From NCBI GenBank assembly GCA_022828595.1, contig JAKGHH010000002.1:66994383-67058382 (forward strand): DNA of 64,000 nucleotides, given 5' to 3'. The stretch's first letter is position 1. Each line of letters opens with the position of its first letter. Source of the DNA: Nelumbo lutea. Taxonomy: Eukaryota > Streptophyta > Magnoliopsida > Proteales > Nelumbonaceae. This document shows, piece after piece, positions 36,337 to 46,768 of this stretch. The position numbers and the translations under genes are program-made. The notes beneath the pieces are model-generated. The model saw nothing but the letters and a program-made list of their open reading frames with translations, was not told the DNA's origin and did not search any database.

Positions 36337-37725
36337 GTGAACTCCGCCATGCACGCCCTTGCTCTTCAGTCCGAGAGCAACTTGAAGCGAGCTCTGACCG
36401 CCGAGGAGTCTTCCCGCGCTGCTCATACCGATCTGAGGGTAGCTCGCGAGCAGATCTACCGGTTGGAGAGCGACGCCATGACCCAGAGGGGCGTTTATTA
36501 CGGCGTTGACGACGGAGAAGGACGAGCTAGCACGCGAGAATGACGTGCTGAGGGACGAGATGGAGGCCCTCAAAGCGGAGCTGGCATGCGAGAAGGGTGT
36601 GTTGAGGGGCGAGCTTGACACCCTCAGGGCGGAGGCGGAAGGCCTTAAGGAGAATAAGAAGGCCCTCCTGCACGAGGTGGAGTTCCACAAGGCGAACATC
36701 GAAGAGAAGACTGAGATCTTCACTCAAGCGATAGAGGAGATGAAGATCAAGGCTTGTCGCGGAGTACATCCAATCTGATAAATTTGATGCCGTTCTGGGG
36801 AGGCCCACCGCAAGGGGTTCAAGCTCATCCGATAGCTGATAAGGCACACGTACCCCGAGCTTGACACAAGCGTCCATCACCACCTTGGGAATCACGGACG
36901 AGATAGCTCGTCAAGCCACAAATGATCCATATTCAGAGGAGGAGGATGGTGACGAGGATGCGAACGCCCCTGACCAGCCCGAAGCTTCTGAGGAGGTCTC
37001 GCGCGGGGATGAACAGCCCCTGAAGTGATTGTCCTTGTATTCCGAGCCTGCGAGCTCAGTCTTTGTTGTTTTGTTTTTTGTTTTTTTTTTTTTTGTGTCA
37101 AGCTCGTTGTACAAAACTTACTTGTTAATGAAATTGATCTTTCTTTTTCCAAGTATTGTTTTATCCGAGCTATCATGGTTGAGTGTGCGAAGTGATTGAC
37201 ATAGTAGGGCATAGTAAGGCATATGTCCGAACTATCTTGTGGCGTACGCCGAGGTGATTGGCAGTAAGGCATAGTAAGGCATGTGCCCGAACTGTCTTCT
37301 AGCGTACGCTGAGGTGATTAATAAGGCATAGTAAGGCATGTGCCCAAACTGTCTTCTGGCATACACCGAGGTAAGTTAAGCGTCTCGAGATCTACTGGTC
37401 TGCTTGTACCCTCGATACATTGTGTACTACGGTGCCGAGCTCCTTGGTCAACTCGGTGTTTTAGCCTCTCGGCCGGGAGGGGAGTGGCTTTAGCCACCCT
37501 TAGAATTCGTTCGTGTCATAGAGGCGGCTAGGTTATTATGCCAGAGTCTGTTAGTTCAGCATTTTGGCCCTTAAGCCCTGAGAGTGACTCGTGGTCTACT
37601 CTTGGAGTTCGCCATGGCGTAAAAGCGACTGGGTTTTATTGCACTGAGGTCTTTGTTAGCTCGACATTTTGGCCCTTAGGCTCTGAGAGTGACATGTGGT
37701 CTACTCAGTTATTTATAGGTAATAC

Positions 37726-40700
37726 TACCTTAGGTTGACAATATTCCATGCCCGAGGTACTTGTTTCCCTTCTAGGGTTTCGATTTCTTATGTTCCTTCC
37801 CCAAGTACTCGCTTTACTCAGTAGGGTCCTTCCCAGTTCAGACCGAGCTTACCAACACCGGGCTCAAGCACCATAACCTTACGGAGAACTAGGTCACCAA
37901 CGCGAAGAGTCCGCTTTTTGACCTTGGCGTTATAGTACCAAGCTACCCTTTGCTAGTAGGCCGCGGTCCTAATGTATGCGAGGTCCCGTACTTCGTCAAG
38001 TAAATCTAGGTTGGTACGTAGCTCGTCTTCATTTGCCTTGTCATCATACACTTCTAGTCTTAGCGAGGGAACTTCGATCTCGGCTAGAATGACTGCTTCG
38101 GTGCCGTAGGTGAGGTTAAAGGGGGTTTCTCCTGTGGTACGATAGGCCCATAATACACTGGGCAGCTCGTCTGCTCATAGTCCCTTAGCTCTGTCCAGGC
38201 GCGCCTTTAGTCCGTGGAGAATAGCTCTGTTCGTAACTTTCGTTTGACCGTTTGCCTGAGGGTGCACCACTAAGGTGAAGTTCTGCTGAATTCCCATTTC
38301 TTGCACCGGTTTTGGAATTTGATGTCTTCGAATTGCTTACCATTGTCGGAGATCAGTACCTGAGGTAATCCGAAGCGACAACACTATGTTCTTCCAAAAG
38401 AAGTTTTGCACATTCTGGGTTGTGATTGTTGCAAGGGGTTCAACCTCGACCCACTTCGTGAAATAGTCAACTGCCACCACCAGGAACCTCCTTTATCCTG
38501 TTACTGGTGGGAATGGCCCGAGTAAGTCAATACCCCATTGTGCAAATGGCCACGGGATAGTAAGGTATTTTAGGTCGGTGGCAGGCCGATGGTGGATGTT
38601 GGCGTGCTTCTAACACTTGTTGCATTTTTGACGAGCTCGGTTGCATTTGCCTTCATCGTTGGCCAGTAATACCCCTGTCATAGTGCTTTCTGAGCGAGGG
38701 CTCTGCCCCCAAGTGTCCACCGCACAGGCCCTCATGAGTGTCACGGAGGATGAGCTCGGCTTCAGAGGGTTGCAGGTAGCGCAGGTAGGGGAGTGTGTAG
38801 GATCTTCGGTACAACCGTTTGTCTATCATGACATATTTGGCTGCCTGACGCTCTACCCTCCTGGAGGCATTACGATTTATGGGGAGGGTCCCGTGTAGCA
38901 GGAAGCTCGTGAGCGGATCAACCCAACTCGGCACTGCTTGAACGATGGGAGCAACCTCCTCTACCCCCCTGAGAATGCTAGATCGAGGCAAGTTCTCTAT
39001 ATACACAGTTCTCATGGTGTTGTCACTAGTGCTGGCTAACCGGATAGGGCATCGGCCTCAGTGTTCTCTGATCTTGGGATTTGCCGGATAAAGTGTGACT
39101 GGAAGTTGAGCAGGGCCTCTCTTACTTTGTCTAAGTAAGCTATCATGGTTGGTTCGCGAGCTTCATACTCACCCGTAACTTGATTGACCATGAGTTGGGA
39201 GTCGCTGCAGACGACAATGTGATTGGCTTTCACTTCCTTTGCTAGATCCAGTCCAACCAGTAGCACCTTGTACTCTGATTTGTTGTTGGATGTCATAAAC
39301 TCAAAGCGTAGTGCGTACTCCAGTTTCACAATGCTTGGCCCGTACAGAACGATCCCAGCTCCGTTGCCCTGCCGGTTTGACGAGCCATCTACGTGAAGGA
39401 TCCAGGGTTCCTCGTCCCAGTTCGTGCTTGGCCTAACTAGGAGAGATTCTGTGTTGGTTGCTACTTCACGGTGCTCGAGCTCAACCAGCCCGGGAACCCC
39501 GGGCTCACCCGCACTGGAGGCCTCGTGTTCCACCGGCCTGGGAACTTCAGAGCGAAAGGTGCATTCTACGATGAAATCTACTAAGGCTTGGGCCTTGATA
39601 GCAGTTCGTGGTTTATACTGGAGTTCGTACTCGTTGAACTCGATGGCCCACTTTGTCAATGATGGTGTGAGCTTGGAAGTATGGGTGGAGCTTTCGAGCT
39701 GTTATAACCAGCGCATAGGCTAACTTAACTATATCTGGGTACCTCGTCTCTGCTCCCTACAACACCTTACTAACATAATAGACGGGTCATTGGACCCGAT
39801 TTACTTCTCTTATTAGTACCGAGCTGACCACCTCGTCGCTCGCCGAGAGGTATAGTTCTAAAACATCACCCACTTCGGGTCGGGTTAAGACTGGGATGCT
39901 GGTGACGTGCCTTTTGAGCTCATCGAACGCGAGCTGGCACTCTTCGGTCCATTCGAAACCTTTGCTCTTTATGGCCTTAAAGAAGGGCAGGCAGCGATCT
40001 ACTGACTTGGACATGAAGTGACTCAAGGCGGCTAATCGGCCGTTCAACTTCTGAGCCTCCTTCAATTTCCGGGGTGGTCCCATTTCTAGGATGGCTTTGA
40101 TTTTGTCCGGGTTGGCCTTAATGCCTCGCTAGTTAACGATGTACCCTAGGAACTTATCCAAGGTGACACCGAAGACACATTTGTTCAGATTTAGTTTCAT
40201 ATTAAATCTATGCAAGATTTCAAAAATTGAGTGTAAATCTTGTATTAAATCATGTGAAAATTGGGTTTTGACGACCATGTCGTCTACATAACACTCTACT
40301 TTTTTGCCAATTAGTGGCTCAAACAGTTTATTTACAAGTCTTTGAAAAGTGGCCCCAGCATTTTTCAACCCGAAGGGCATGACCTTGTAACAGTACAAGC
40401 CGAACTCGATTATGAAGGCAGTTTTCTCTTCATCAGCCAAGTCCATCTTGATCTGATTGTAGCCCGAATAGGCATCCAGGAAGCTCAGCTACTCATGCCC
40501 TGAGGTCGCATCCACTAGACAATCGATCCTGGGAAGTGGGAAGCAGTCCTTTGGGCAAGTTCGGCTCAGGTCGGTGTAGTCGACGCACATGCGCCATTTA
40601 TCGTTAGCCTTTTTCACCAGAACAGGGTTGGCCACCCAGCTCGGGTAATGAACTTCCCTGATAAAATCGGCTGCAAGGTGCTTCCCGACCTCCTCGTCAA

Positions 40701-41820
40701 CTGCCCTCCATCGCTCTGGGGCTAAGTTGTGTTTCTTCTGTCTAACGGGCCTAACTACAGGATCAATGTTAAGCCTATGAGTTATAATGTTGGGGTCTAT
40801 GCCGGACATTTCTGCCGCTGACCATGCAAAAACGTCTAAATTTTCGAGTAAGAAACTTACTAGTTGAGACTGCATGGGTTCCTTAATAGAAGCACCGATC
40901 CGAAGTACCCGAGCTGGGTCCTCTACCGAAGCCGGGATGGGGATGGTCTCTTCGTTAGGTGCGGCTTGCTCTGCGAACTACTTCGTAGGTCGCTCTAGCT
41001 CGAGGTCATCTGCTACCTTGGCTTTTCCTTTGAGGGCAGCTACGTAGCACTTGTGGGACTCAAGTTGATCGCCTCGTGTCTCTCTGACTCCAAAGTCTGT
41101 AGGGAACTTCATCGCCAGGTGGTAGGTGGAGACTACTGCTCATAAGGCGTGGGTGATGGGTCAACATACTATTGTGTTGTACAGGGAGGGGGTCGCGACC
41201 ACTAGGAACTCATGGTTGAGCCTTACCACACAAGGCCAGGTGCCATCCTCCATAGGTACAGTGACACTCTCTAAAAGCCTGACCTCCTCACTACTGAATC
41301 CCACAAGTAGAGTGTTTGCGGGCTTCAGGTCACTTTCCTGGAGCTGAAGTTGATCGAAGGCTTCTTTGAAGAGAATATCTGTCGAGCTGCCCGAGTCGAC
41401 GAGGACGTGCCTGACCTCGAAGTCGTTTATCTTTATCTTTATGACAAACGCGTCATCATGGGGATAATGGACCCCTTGCGCATCATCTTCTATGAAGAAG
41501 ATCGGTTCCTCCACCCTTGGCCGCTTCGGGGGGTTAAGCTCTTCCCTAGCGGCCTCGTGGGCTAATGACCGAGCTGCAGCCCGTGACTATTGATCCTTTG
41601 ACAATTACGTGGATGGTCCCCCGGACTGGTCTCTTGTCGGGAGGCTGCCTCTACGACTGTTCTTCTTGTCTGCTAGACTCGGGAGCCTCTTTACTTTGCT
41701 CCCCCTGCCGACCTGCTTTATTATTATTATTGTTTTGTACAAAATTTCTCAGATATCCGCAACATATAAGTTCTTCTATCTCGTCGCGGAGGTTCTTACA
41801 ATTTTTGGTACTATGACCGT
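37726..41820 (-). pseudogene. Gypsy-1 gag C-terminus and pol remnant
   Basis: Pieces in minus-strand order: gag zinc-knuckle tail (41820 to about 41700); aspartic protease with an intact VLVDSGSSTDIL at about 41400; RT (40875-40129) with YVDDMVV intact near 40290 and the fingers/palm part NPVLVKKANDKWRMCVDYTDL; first RNase H, cut by a deletion of about 70 bases near 39690; second, archaeal-type RNase H with LHVDGSSNRQGNGAGIVLYG; integrase with HHCC-like region and AVDYFTKWVEVEP. Stops and frame changes separate these parts, for example TAG at former TGG in the YIVNW position (about 40130) and TAG at former CAG after the YYVSKVL segment. The order protease-RT-RNaseH-integrase is that of Ty3/gypsy. 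Confidence 0.85.
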
Positions 41821-42686
41821 GAGACGTCGTCTATGACAGACGACACATGAGATGAAGAGGAACGTGAAGGGTTCCCGAGGAACTCTCCCGACGGGAACAC
41901 TCCGATGGCTAAGTTAGAAATCTGAGGAAAACTCAAGGAAAACACAGAGTTAAAAGTGCTGAAAGTTCTAGCTTCAATACCTTTGCTTCGTGAGAGTCGG
42001 GGTCGTCTTGTACCGGAGCTCAGTTACATCAGGCGTAACCACCACTGCCCTAGCCGTTATTGCCAGGGCTGAGGTGGCAGGTGCAGGCTGCTGCTGTAGG
42101 GTACGGACTCGTCAGACGTGCCATGCTTTTCAAAGACGGCAAGCACGACGCCGCCTGACAAGAGATGTGGGCGCTGCCACCAAATCCAGCAGGTACGGAT
42201 GTCAGGTGGATCTTCCCTGCAGGCTACCGAGCTACTTTGCACCGAACTGCCTATGGCTGGGTTGCCTTGCACCGAGGTGCCGAGTTACGCCGAGGTACTC
42301 GCACTGGAAGCGAGCCTTGAGCAAGTACGAACAGGAGTTTCCACGGTGCTGCCCCAAGGTGTTTCTCCCTCGGGACACTTAGCCAAAAGCTAGGGTGCTC
42401 CCTTCTTAGGAAGGGAGAGCTCGGGGCCCCTTAGGAGGAGCTCAGGTCTCAAGGGGAGCTCAGGTCCCTTTGCACGGGGGGAGCTCGGGTCCCCTCGCAC
42501 GGGGGGAGCTCGGGACGCTCCAGCCTCAGGCTTGGGGCGGGCTGGGCCTCGCTTCTCGGCGAGCTGCTACACCCGCCGAGTCGTTTGGTTGGGCCTCGGC
42601 AAGCTTGTTGCGCCGAGTTGTCACTCATGCCAAGTCATGTCCACGTGTCCCCGTGCTACGAGTGCGGGACAAATCACCCTACATCA
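41820..42686 (-). repeat. Gypsy-1 5' LTR, inner end deleted
   Basis: Aligns with the 3' LTR from its TGATGTAGGG-type start at 42686 to about 41820. There the LTR joins directly to gag zinc-knuckle sequence (CTATGACCGTGA). The last 30 or so LTR bases, the primer binding site and most of gag are gone. Confidence 0.8.
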
Positions 42687-42892
42687 TACCTCATTCCAAG
42701 AAAATAATCATCCTTCCTTCTTTTCCCTATGAGGTCGGGAGTACTACTGAGTACTCCCGAATTTGCATGAGGCCTATTTTTGCATTTAAAGTTTTAAACG
42801 AATGAGAATGAAATTCACACCACAAACAAACTGAGCCAAATAATAGTTCAAACCAACTTTATGGAAATAAAAGAAAAAGGGTGTTTTCTTCA

Positions 42893-44250
42893 TAGGACTG
42901 TAAACAGATCGGATTCAGCCAAGAGGGTTGGCAGCATATCTATCAAACCATTATCTCACGTCATATCTCGTTGATAAAGTAATCTGGAAAAATGCAAAGT
43001 CGGGTGAGTATGATGTAAAGAGTGGTTATAGATTTTTTGGATCAGCGCAAGCATCCACGTCAGGGCAGCAACGAAATTGGAACTCATATGGAAGTGCAAT
43101 ATACCTATGAGATTCCAAATTTTCATGTGGAAAGCTTGGTTGAATGGTATCGAAACAAGAGATAAATTGGCTTTTCTGAATGAAGAAGAAAAGATATGTC
43201 CACTATGTCAAACGACCTTGGAGACTTGGCAACATCTTTTTTTTTGAATGCTCCTATGCCCGTGCGGTATGGATAACTGCATCCTTGGGCATCAACCCTC
43301 AACAAGTACAAATAAGGAGCTTCACTGTTTCATTATGGAATGGATTGAAACAAGGTTAAATGTATTAAATAAGAGAGACAGATATTCAAAGCAAAATTCT
43401 TCATTCTCTTTAGACTTATATATGAGAAATGCAGCAATTCATAGATGAAACACCATGCATCCATCGAAACTCTTGGAGTTGATGCTGAGCTTTCTTCCAC
43501 CAAGGCCCGAAATACAGAGCCACACCCAGTTTTCATGCATTCGCATATATTATCCTCTATAACATACAAAATTTTCATTGATGGTTCTTTTATTCCATCA
43601 TTTGGAATGGAAGGAACAGGAGTTCAAATTCAATCGGCAGATGGCTCTACAATATTCTCAGGAAGAAGAAGAGTTGCTGCAGCAAATACACTCCAAGCCA
43701 AATGGTGGACCCTCCTGCATGGCATTCAATATGCCCACTATTTAAATCTCGAGACTTTGGTCTATTTTTCTGACTCAGAAAGCTTGGTAAAGAACTTTTA
43801 TATGGATGGTGAAGAGGAATGGTTTATTCAACGGATAAAGCAAAGAGTTTCATATCTCCTACTTTTTTTCATATAGTATGCGTATCCCATGTAAAATGAA
43901 CAGGACTGCTAATGAATTAGCATATAATGCATCTAAATATAATATAATAGTTGAAGATTGGAGCAGCCTAGCTAATGTTTCTGCAATGACTTACCTCAAT
44001 GAATGATAGCTTTCTAAAATTTTTTGGAAAAAAAAAAGAATCTAATATATATAATATTAAATTTATTATTATATATATATATGTATTTATATATAACTAT
44101 ATACTTTATATTTTAAAGTCAATGTATATTAAAATGTAACCAGAAGGTTAAATCCGCATTATATTAACAGGTGAATCGAATCGAAATAATTAGATCAAAT
44201 GTTCAATCGGATTTTGGACTTTCGGACTTCGGAGTCCGTTGACAGTCCTA
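42893..44250. mobile_element. hAT-like MITE interrupted by a truncated LINE
   Basis: The left end TAGGACTGTAAACAGATCGG and right end (other strand TAGGACTGTCAACGGACTCC) are inverted repeats of the hAT type. The flanks are a nearly matching 8-bp pair (TTTCTTCA at 42885-42892, TTTCTTTT at 44251-44258). About 1.1 kb of LINE sequence starts only about 25 bases in from the left end, so the element was probably a few hundred bases before the insertion. Confidence 0.7.
42915..44040 (+). pseudogene. 5'-truncated LINE: zf-RVT and RNase H remnant
   Basis: The first part encodes DKVIWKNAKSGEYDVKSGYR and, after a frame change at about 43085, KICPLCQTTLETWQHLFFEC, which is the zinc-binding domain found after plant LINE reverse transcriptases. 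The second part (about 43555-43985) encodes a plant-LINE-type RNase H domain (KIFIDGSFIPSFGMEGTGV, later FSDSESLVKNFY and NRTANELAYNASK) ending at a TGA near 43986, followed within about 50 bases by an A-rich tail (44028-44037). Only the 3' third of the ORF is present, as is usual for aborted target-primed insertion. Confidence 0.75.
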
Positions 44251-44939
44251 TTTCTTTTATCAATTTGAAACTGTTTTTATTTAGTTTTGAGAAATACATC
44301 ATAACATATTGGAATTTTATTATTATATATTTTTTTTAACTTTCCTGTTGAAGCAGAATTTTCTATAAGCAGGCAAACAAAATCAGTCATGTTCACAAAC
44401 TCGACTTAAATGGACCGTAGCTGGTTGAATGTGGTACTGACGTCAAATATGAAGGGTATTGAGTTGGATTATCAAATTGTCATGGTCGATGGTGCAAATT
44501 TTGGGGTCCGAAGGCTGAAGACGGAAGACCGAACCACAAGCGGAAATTTCGTAGAAGTTTCAATTATAGCATATTTCACTAAAAATCTGTACTTGTTCCA
44601 GCATCCCAATAAAAGACAATGGACTGCACTATTTAGTACCGAGTCTAAATGATAGACCAAATCAATTATATTGAAAAAGTAAAAGGGTCTTGATGGACTT
44701 TTCATTATGGACTCAGTATGGGCCATATTTGACAGAGGAGCACTGTTGATGGATGGTGGGTACATTTTTAATTTGTTCTGGTAGGCAAATGGGCTACACA
44801 ACAGGACTAACCCTCCCCACCAAAATATGAAATTTAGAAGAAGAGAATGATAAGAGAAAAGTAATTTGATAGGCAAAGGATGAAACCCTCTCCATCATGT
44901 ATTAATATTAATGACTTATTTTTTTTCTCGAACGGTTTG

Positions 44940-45609
44940 TGTTGCGGAAAAATCTGAAAAAACATATTCGAATGGCACTCAAAATGAAAGTAAAATAGAG
45001 ATAAAGATAAACAAGTACAAAAAAACACAGATTTACGTGGTTCAGCTTAGCCTACATCCATGAGTGAAAGAGGAAAAGAAATCCATTATGAAATTGGTAA
45101 TGGAGAAAAAATACAGAGTTGTTCTCTCACATAAAACCCTAAGCCCCAAATACACCCAATGTCTCACTCGTCTCTCACAAAACTCAGACTCTGTGTACAA
45201 AAGAGAAAAACCCCTGAAATACATAATTCTTCACATTCGGTTCAGACCTATAAGATGAATATGGGTTGGATCCATACTGCTACGGGGGGCACCCCTAATG
45301 GTGATTTGTGGTGGTCTACGGGCTTACGTATCCACCACAAACCACTATGAAAAATTGCTTTCGGGTTTTCTCAAATTAATTTAAAATAGATTCATAAAAC
45401 TGATCGCCACAAAGAATTCAAAGCACAAACATAACAGTCTGGATGCATGCAAAGACTTAAACCCTAAGTGTATCATTCCAAGAAATCACCATCTAAGTGT
45501 AGGAGAAATTTGACGTGGATAAGGAAGAAAAAATTGAATTGTTGAAGAAATGGGTAATCTTATTTATATGGGTACAACGTAACAATTGCATCTTCAGTGG
45601 TATCAAAGC
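44940..45609 (+). mobile_element. LTR relic followed by an initiator-Met-type primer binding site
   Basis: Starts TGTTGCGGAAAAATCTG, contains CACAGATTTACGTGGTTCAG (a phrase common in plant copia-type LTRs), and ends TGCATCTTCA. One base later comes TGGTATCAAAGC (45598-45609), close to the usual TGGTATCAGAGC primer binding site. No internal coding region follows before gypsy-2 begins at 45881, so this is a left-over 5' end. Confidence 0.5.
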
Positions 45610-45880
45610 TGACCCAGCTCGTTTTCAACAGTGGAGTCATCAATATTTACTGATGGTGATGGTTCCTTATTAGTAGTAATGCTGCTGCTAGCTACCTTTA
45701 TTATCCCTGCTTTCTCCTGCTAATTCTTTTATTGCAACAGACAGTACGTACGTAGGGACAAAATGCATAGCTCAACAAGCTGTACATACTACATACTGAA
45801 TGGTGGGCCGATCCTCTGTGTTTTAAGGGGAGCTCTTGCTCTTGTTTTTTGATGCCCGCTAAATGAATTCCAATGGTTTG

Positions 45881-46686
45881 TGATGAAGGTGATTTGGCCC
45901 GACCTTATAGTACGGGTACACATGGGTGTGACCTTGTTCAAGCAATGACTCAGTGTGACAGCACAGCAGGCACAGCCGCAACTCGATGGAAAGTCACCCC
46001 GAACTGCCTCTGAGCTCGGGGCCCCCTGACCTGTCCTAATACCCGAGCCCCTCCCAGTGGATCTCAGGCCACTCTCAGACAGGAACACACCGATTCGCCT
46101 CTAGATGCCCCGAGGTGAAGACACCTCAGGCCAGATAGCTCAGCGTAGCTTGCCACAGGCAGCTTGCTGCTTACGGGATAGCTCGACACAAGGTAACTCG
46201 TGAAAGAGTAGTTCGGCATATCTCAGGAAGATCTCCTGCCTGACCACCGTACCCGACAAATCTGGGGAAAATAGCCATGTCCCTCGTCAGACAGCGTCGT
46301 GCCTGCCACCTTTAGAGGGTGCCTTACACCTGACAGGCACATACCCTGCAATGACGGCCCCGCATGTGCCACCTCAGCCTTGCTTGTAACGGCTGCGGTA
46401 GGCTGACAGTGGCGGTTATACTTGCCCTTTCAGAGGCCAGTGGGCCTGATGCAATGGAATTATGTTATAAGGAGTCTATTCTCAAAGAACGGAGGTATCT
46501 TCTATCACTCGCGCTATCTGCACTCTTAGCCTTCACCTTCTCCTTGCTTCTTCCACAGAATACTAACTTGAGCGTCGAAGTGTTCCCACCGGGCAAGCCT
46601 CTAGGGATTCTTCTTCTTCTTCATCTCAGGTACCCTTCGGGAGCCACGTAAGTGCCAGATAGGAGTGATCGGATTGTGCACCAACA
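45881..46686 (+). repeat. Gypsy-2 5' LTR
   Basis: 806 bp, from TGATGAAGGTGATTTGG to ...GCACCAACA. Compared with the 3' LTR it lacks about 82 bases after the CAACTCGATGG...GTCACMCCGA segment (near 45999) and differs at many single positions, mostly transitions. The element is therefore not recent. Confidence 0.9.
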
Positions 46687-46688
46687 TT

Positions 46689-46706
46689 TGGCGTCGTCTG
46701 TGGGAA
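46689..46706 (+). other. Gypsy-2 primer binding site
   Basis: TGGCGTCGTCTGTGGGAA starts two bases after the 5' LTR, where minus-strand priming occurs. The related form TGGCGCCGTCTGTGGGAA is common in plant gypsy elements. I do not assign the tRNA. Confidence 0.75.
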
Positions 46707-46768
46707 ACGCTTCTAAAAGCCTTCCTCTAAACCTTCACAGTTCTTTCTTCTCTGAAAACTCGGCACTC

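Larger units (their letters stand above)
34970..37028 (+). pseudogene. Gypsy-1 antisense additional gene (PF04195-like), spliced, broken
   Basis: Runs opposite to gag-pol. Inferred exons are 34970-35747, 35823-36261 and 36337-37028 (stop TGA), with two 75-base GT-AG introns. Exon 1 starts MSSFD and encodes a globular domain with FPWEHDPDKVVIFWEQL, LPFHPFIVEVLNHF and PAWKQDYFVV. This resembles the plant 'putative gypsy type transposon' family, whose function is unknown. Exon 2 is Pro/Glu/Ala-rich. Exon 3 encodes a long coiled coil (ELARENDVLRDEMEALK) and an acidic tail. Two TAG codons near the start, a frame change near 35590-35700 and further changes in exon 3 make this copy a pseudogene. The same exon-intron plan in gypsy-2 supports the model. 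Confidence 0.75.
33621..42686 (-). mobile_element. Gypsy-1: Tat-lineage Ty3/gypsy LTR retrotransposon, decayed
   Basis: About 9.07 kb, flanked by the perfect 5-bp duplication TACCT (33616-33620 and 42687-42691), with TG...CA termini. Read on the minus strand the order is: 5' LTR (truncated), C-terminal gag, protease, RT, RNase H, a second RNase H, integrase, an additional gene in antisense (plus strand), polypurine tract, 3' LTR. The LTR start TGATGTAGGATGATTTGG resembles gypsy-2, so the two are related subfamilies. Everything between the end of the 5' LTR and the gag zinc knuckle is missing. A second RNase H and an antisense extra gene are known traits of the Tat lineage. Multiple stops make it non-autonomous. 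Confidence 0.92.
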
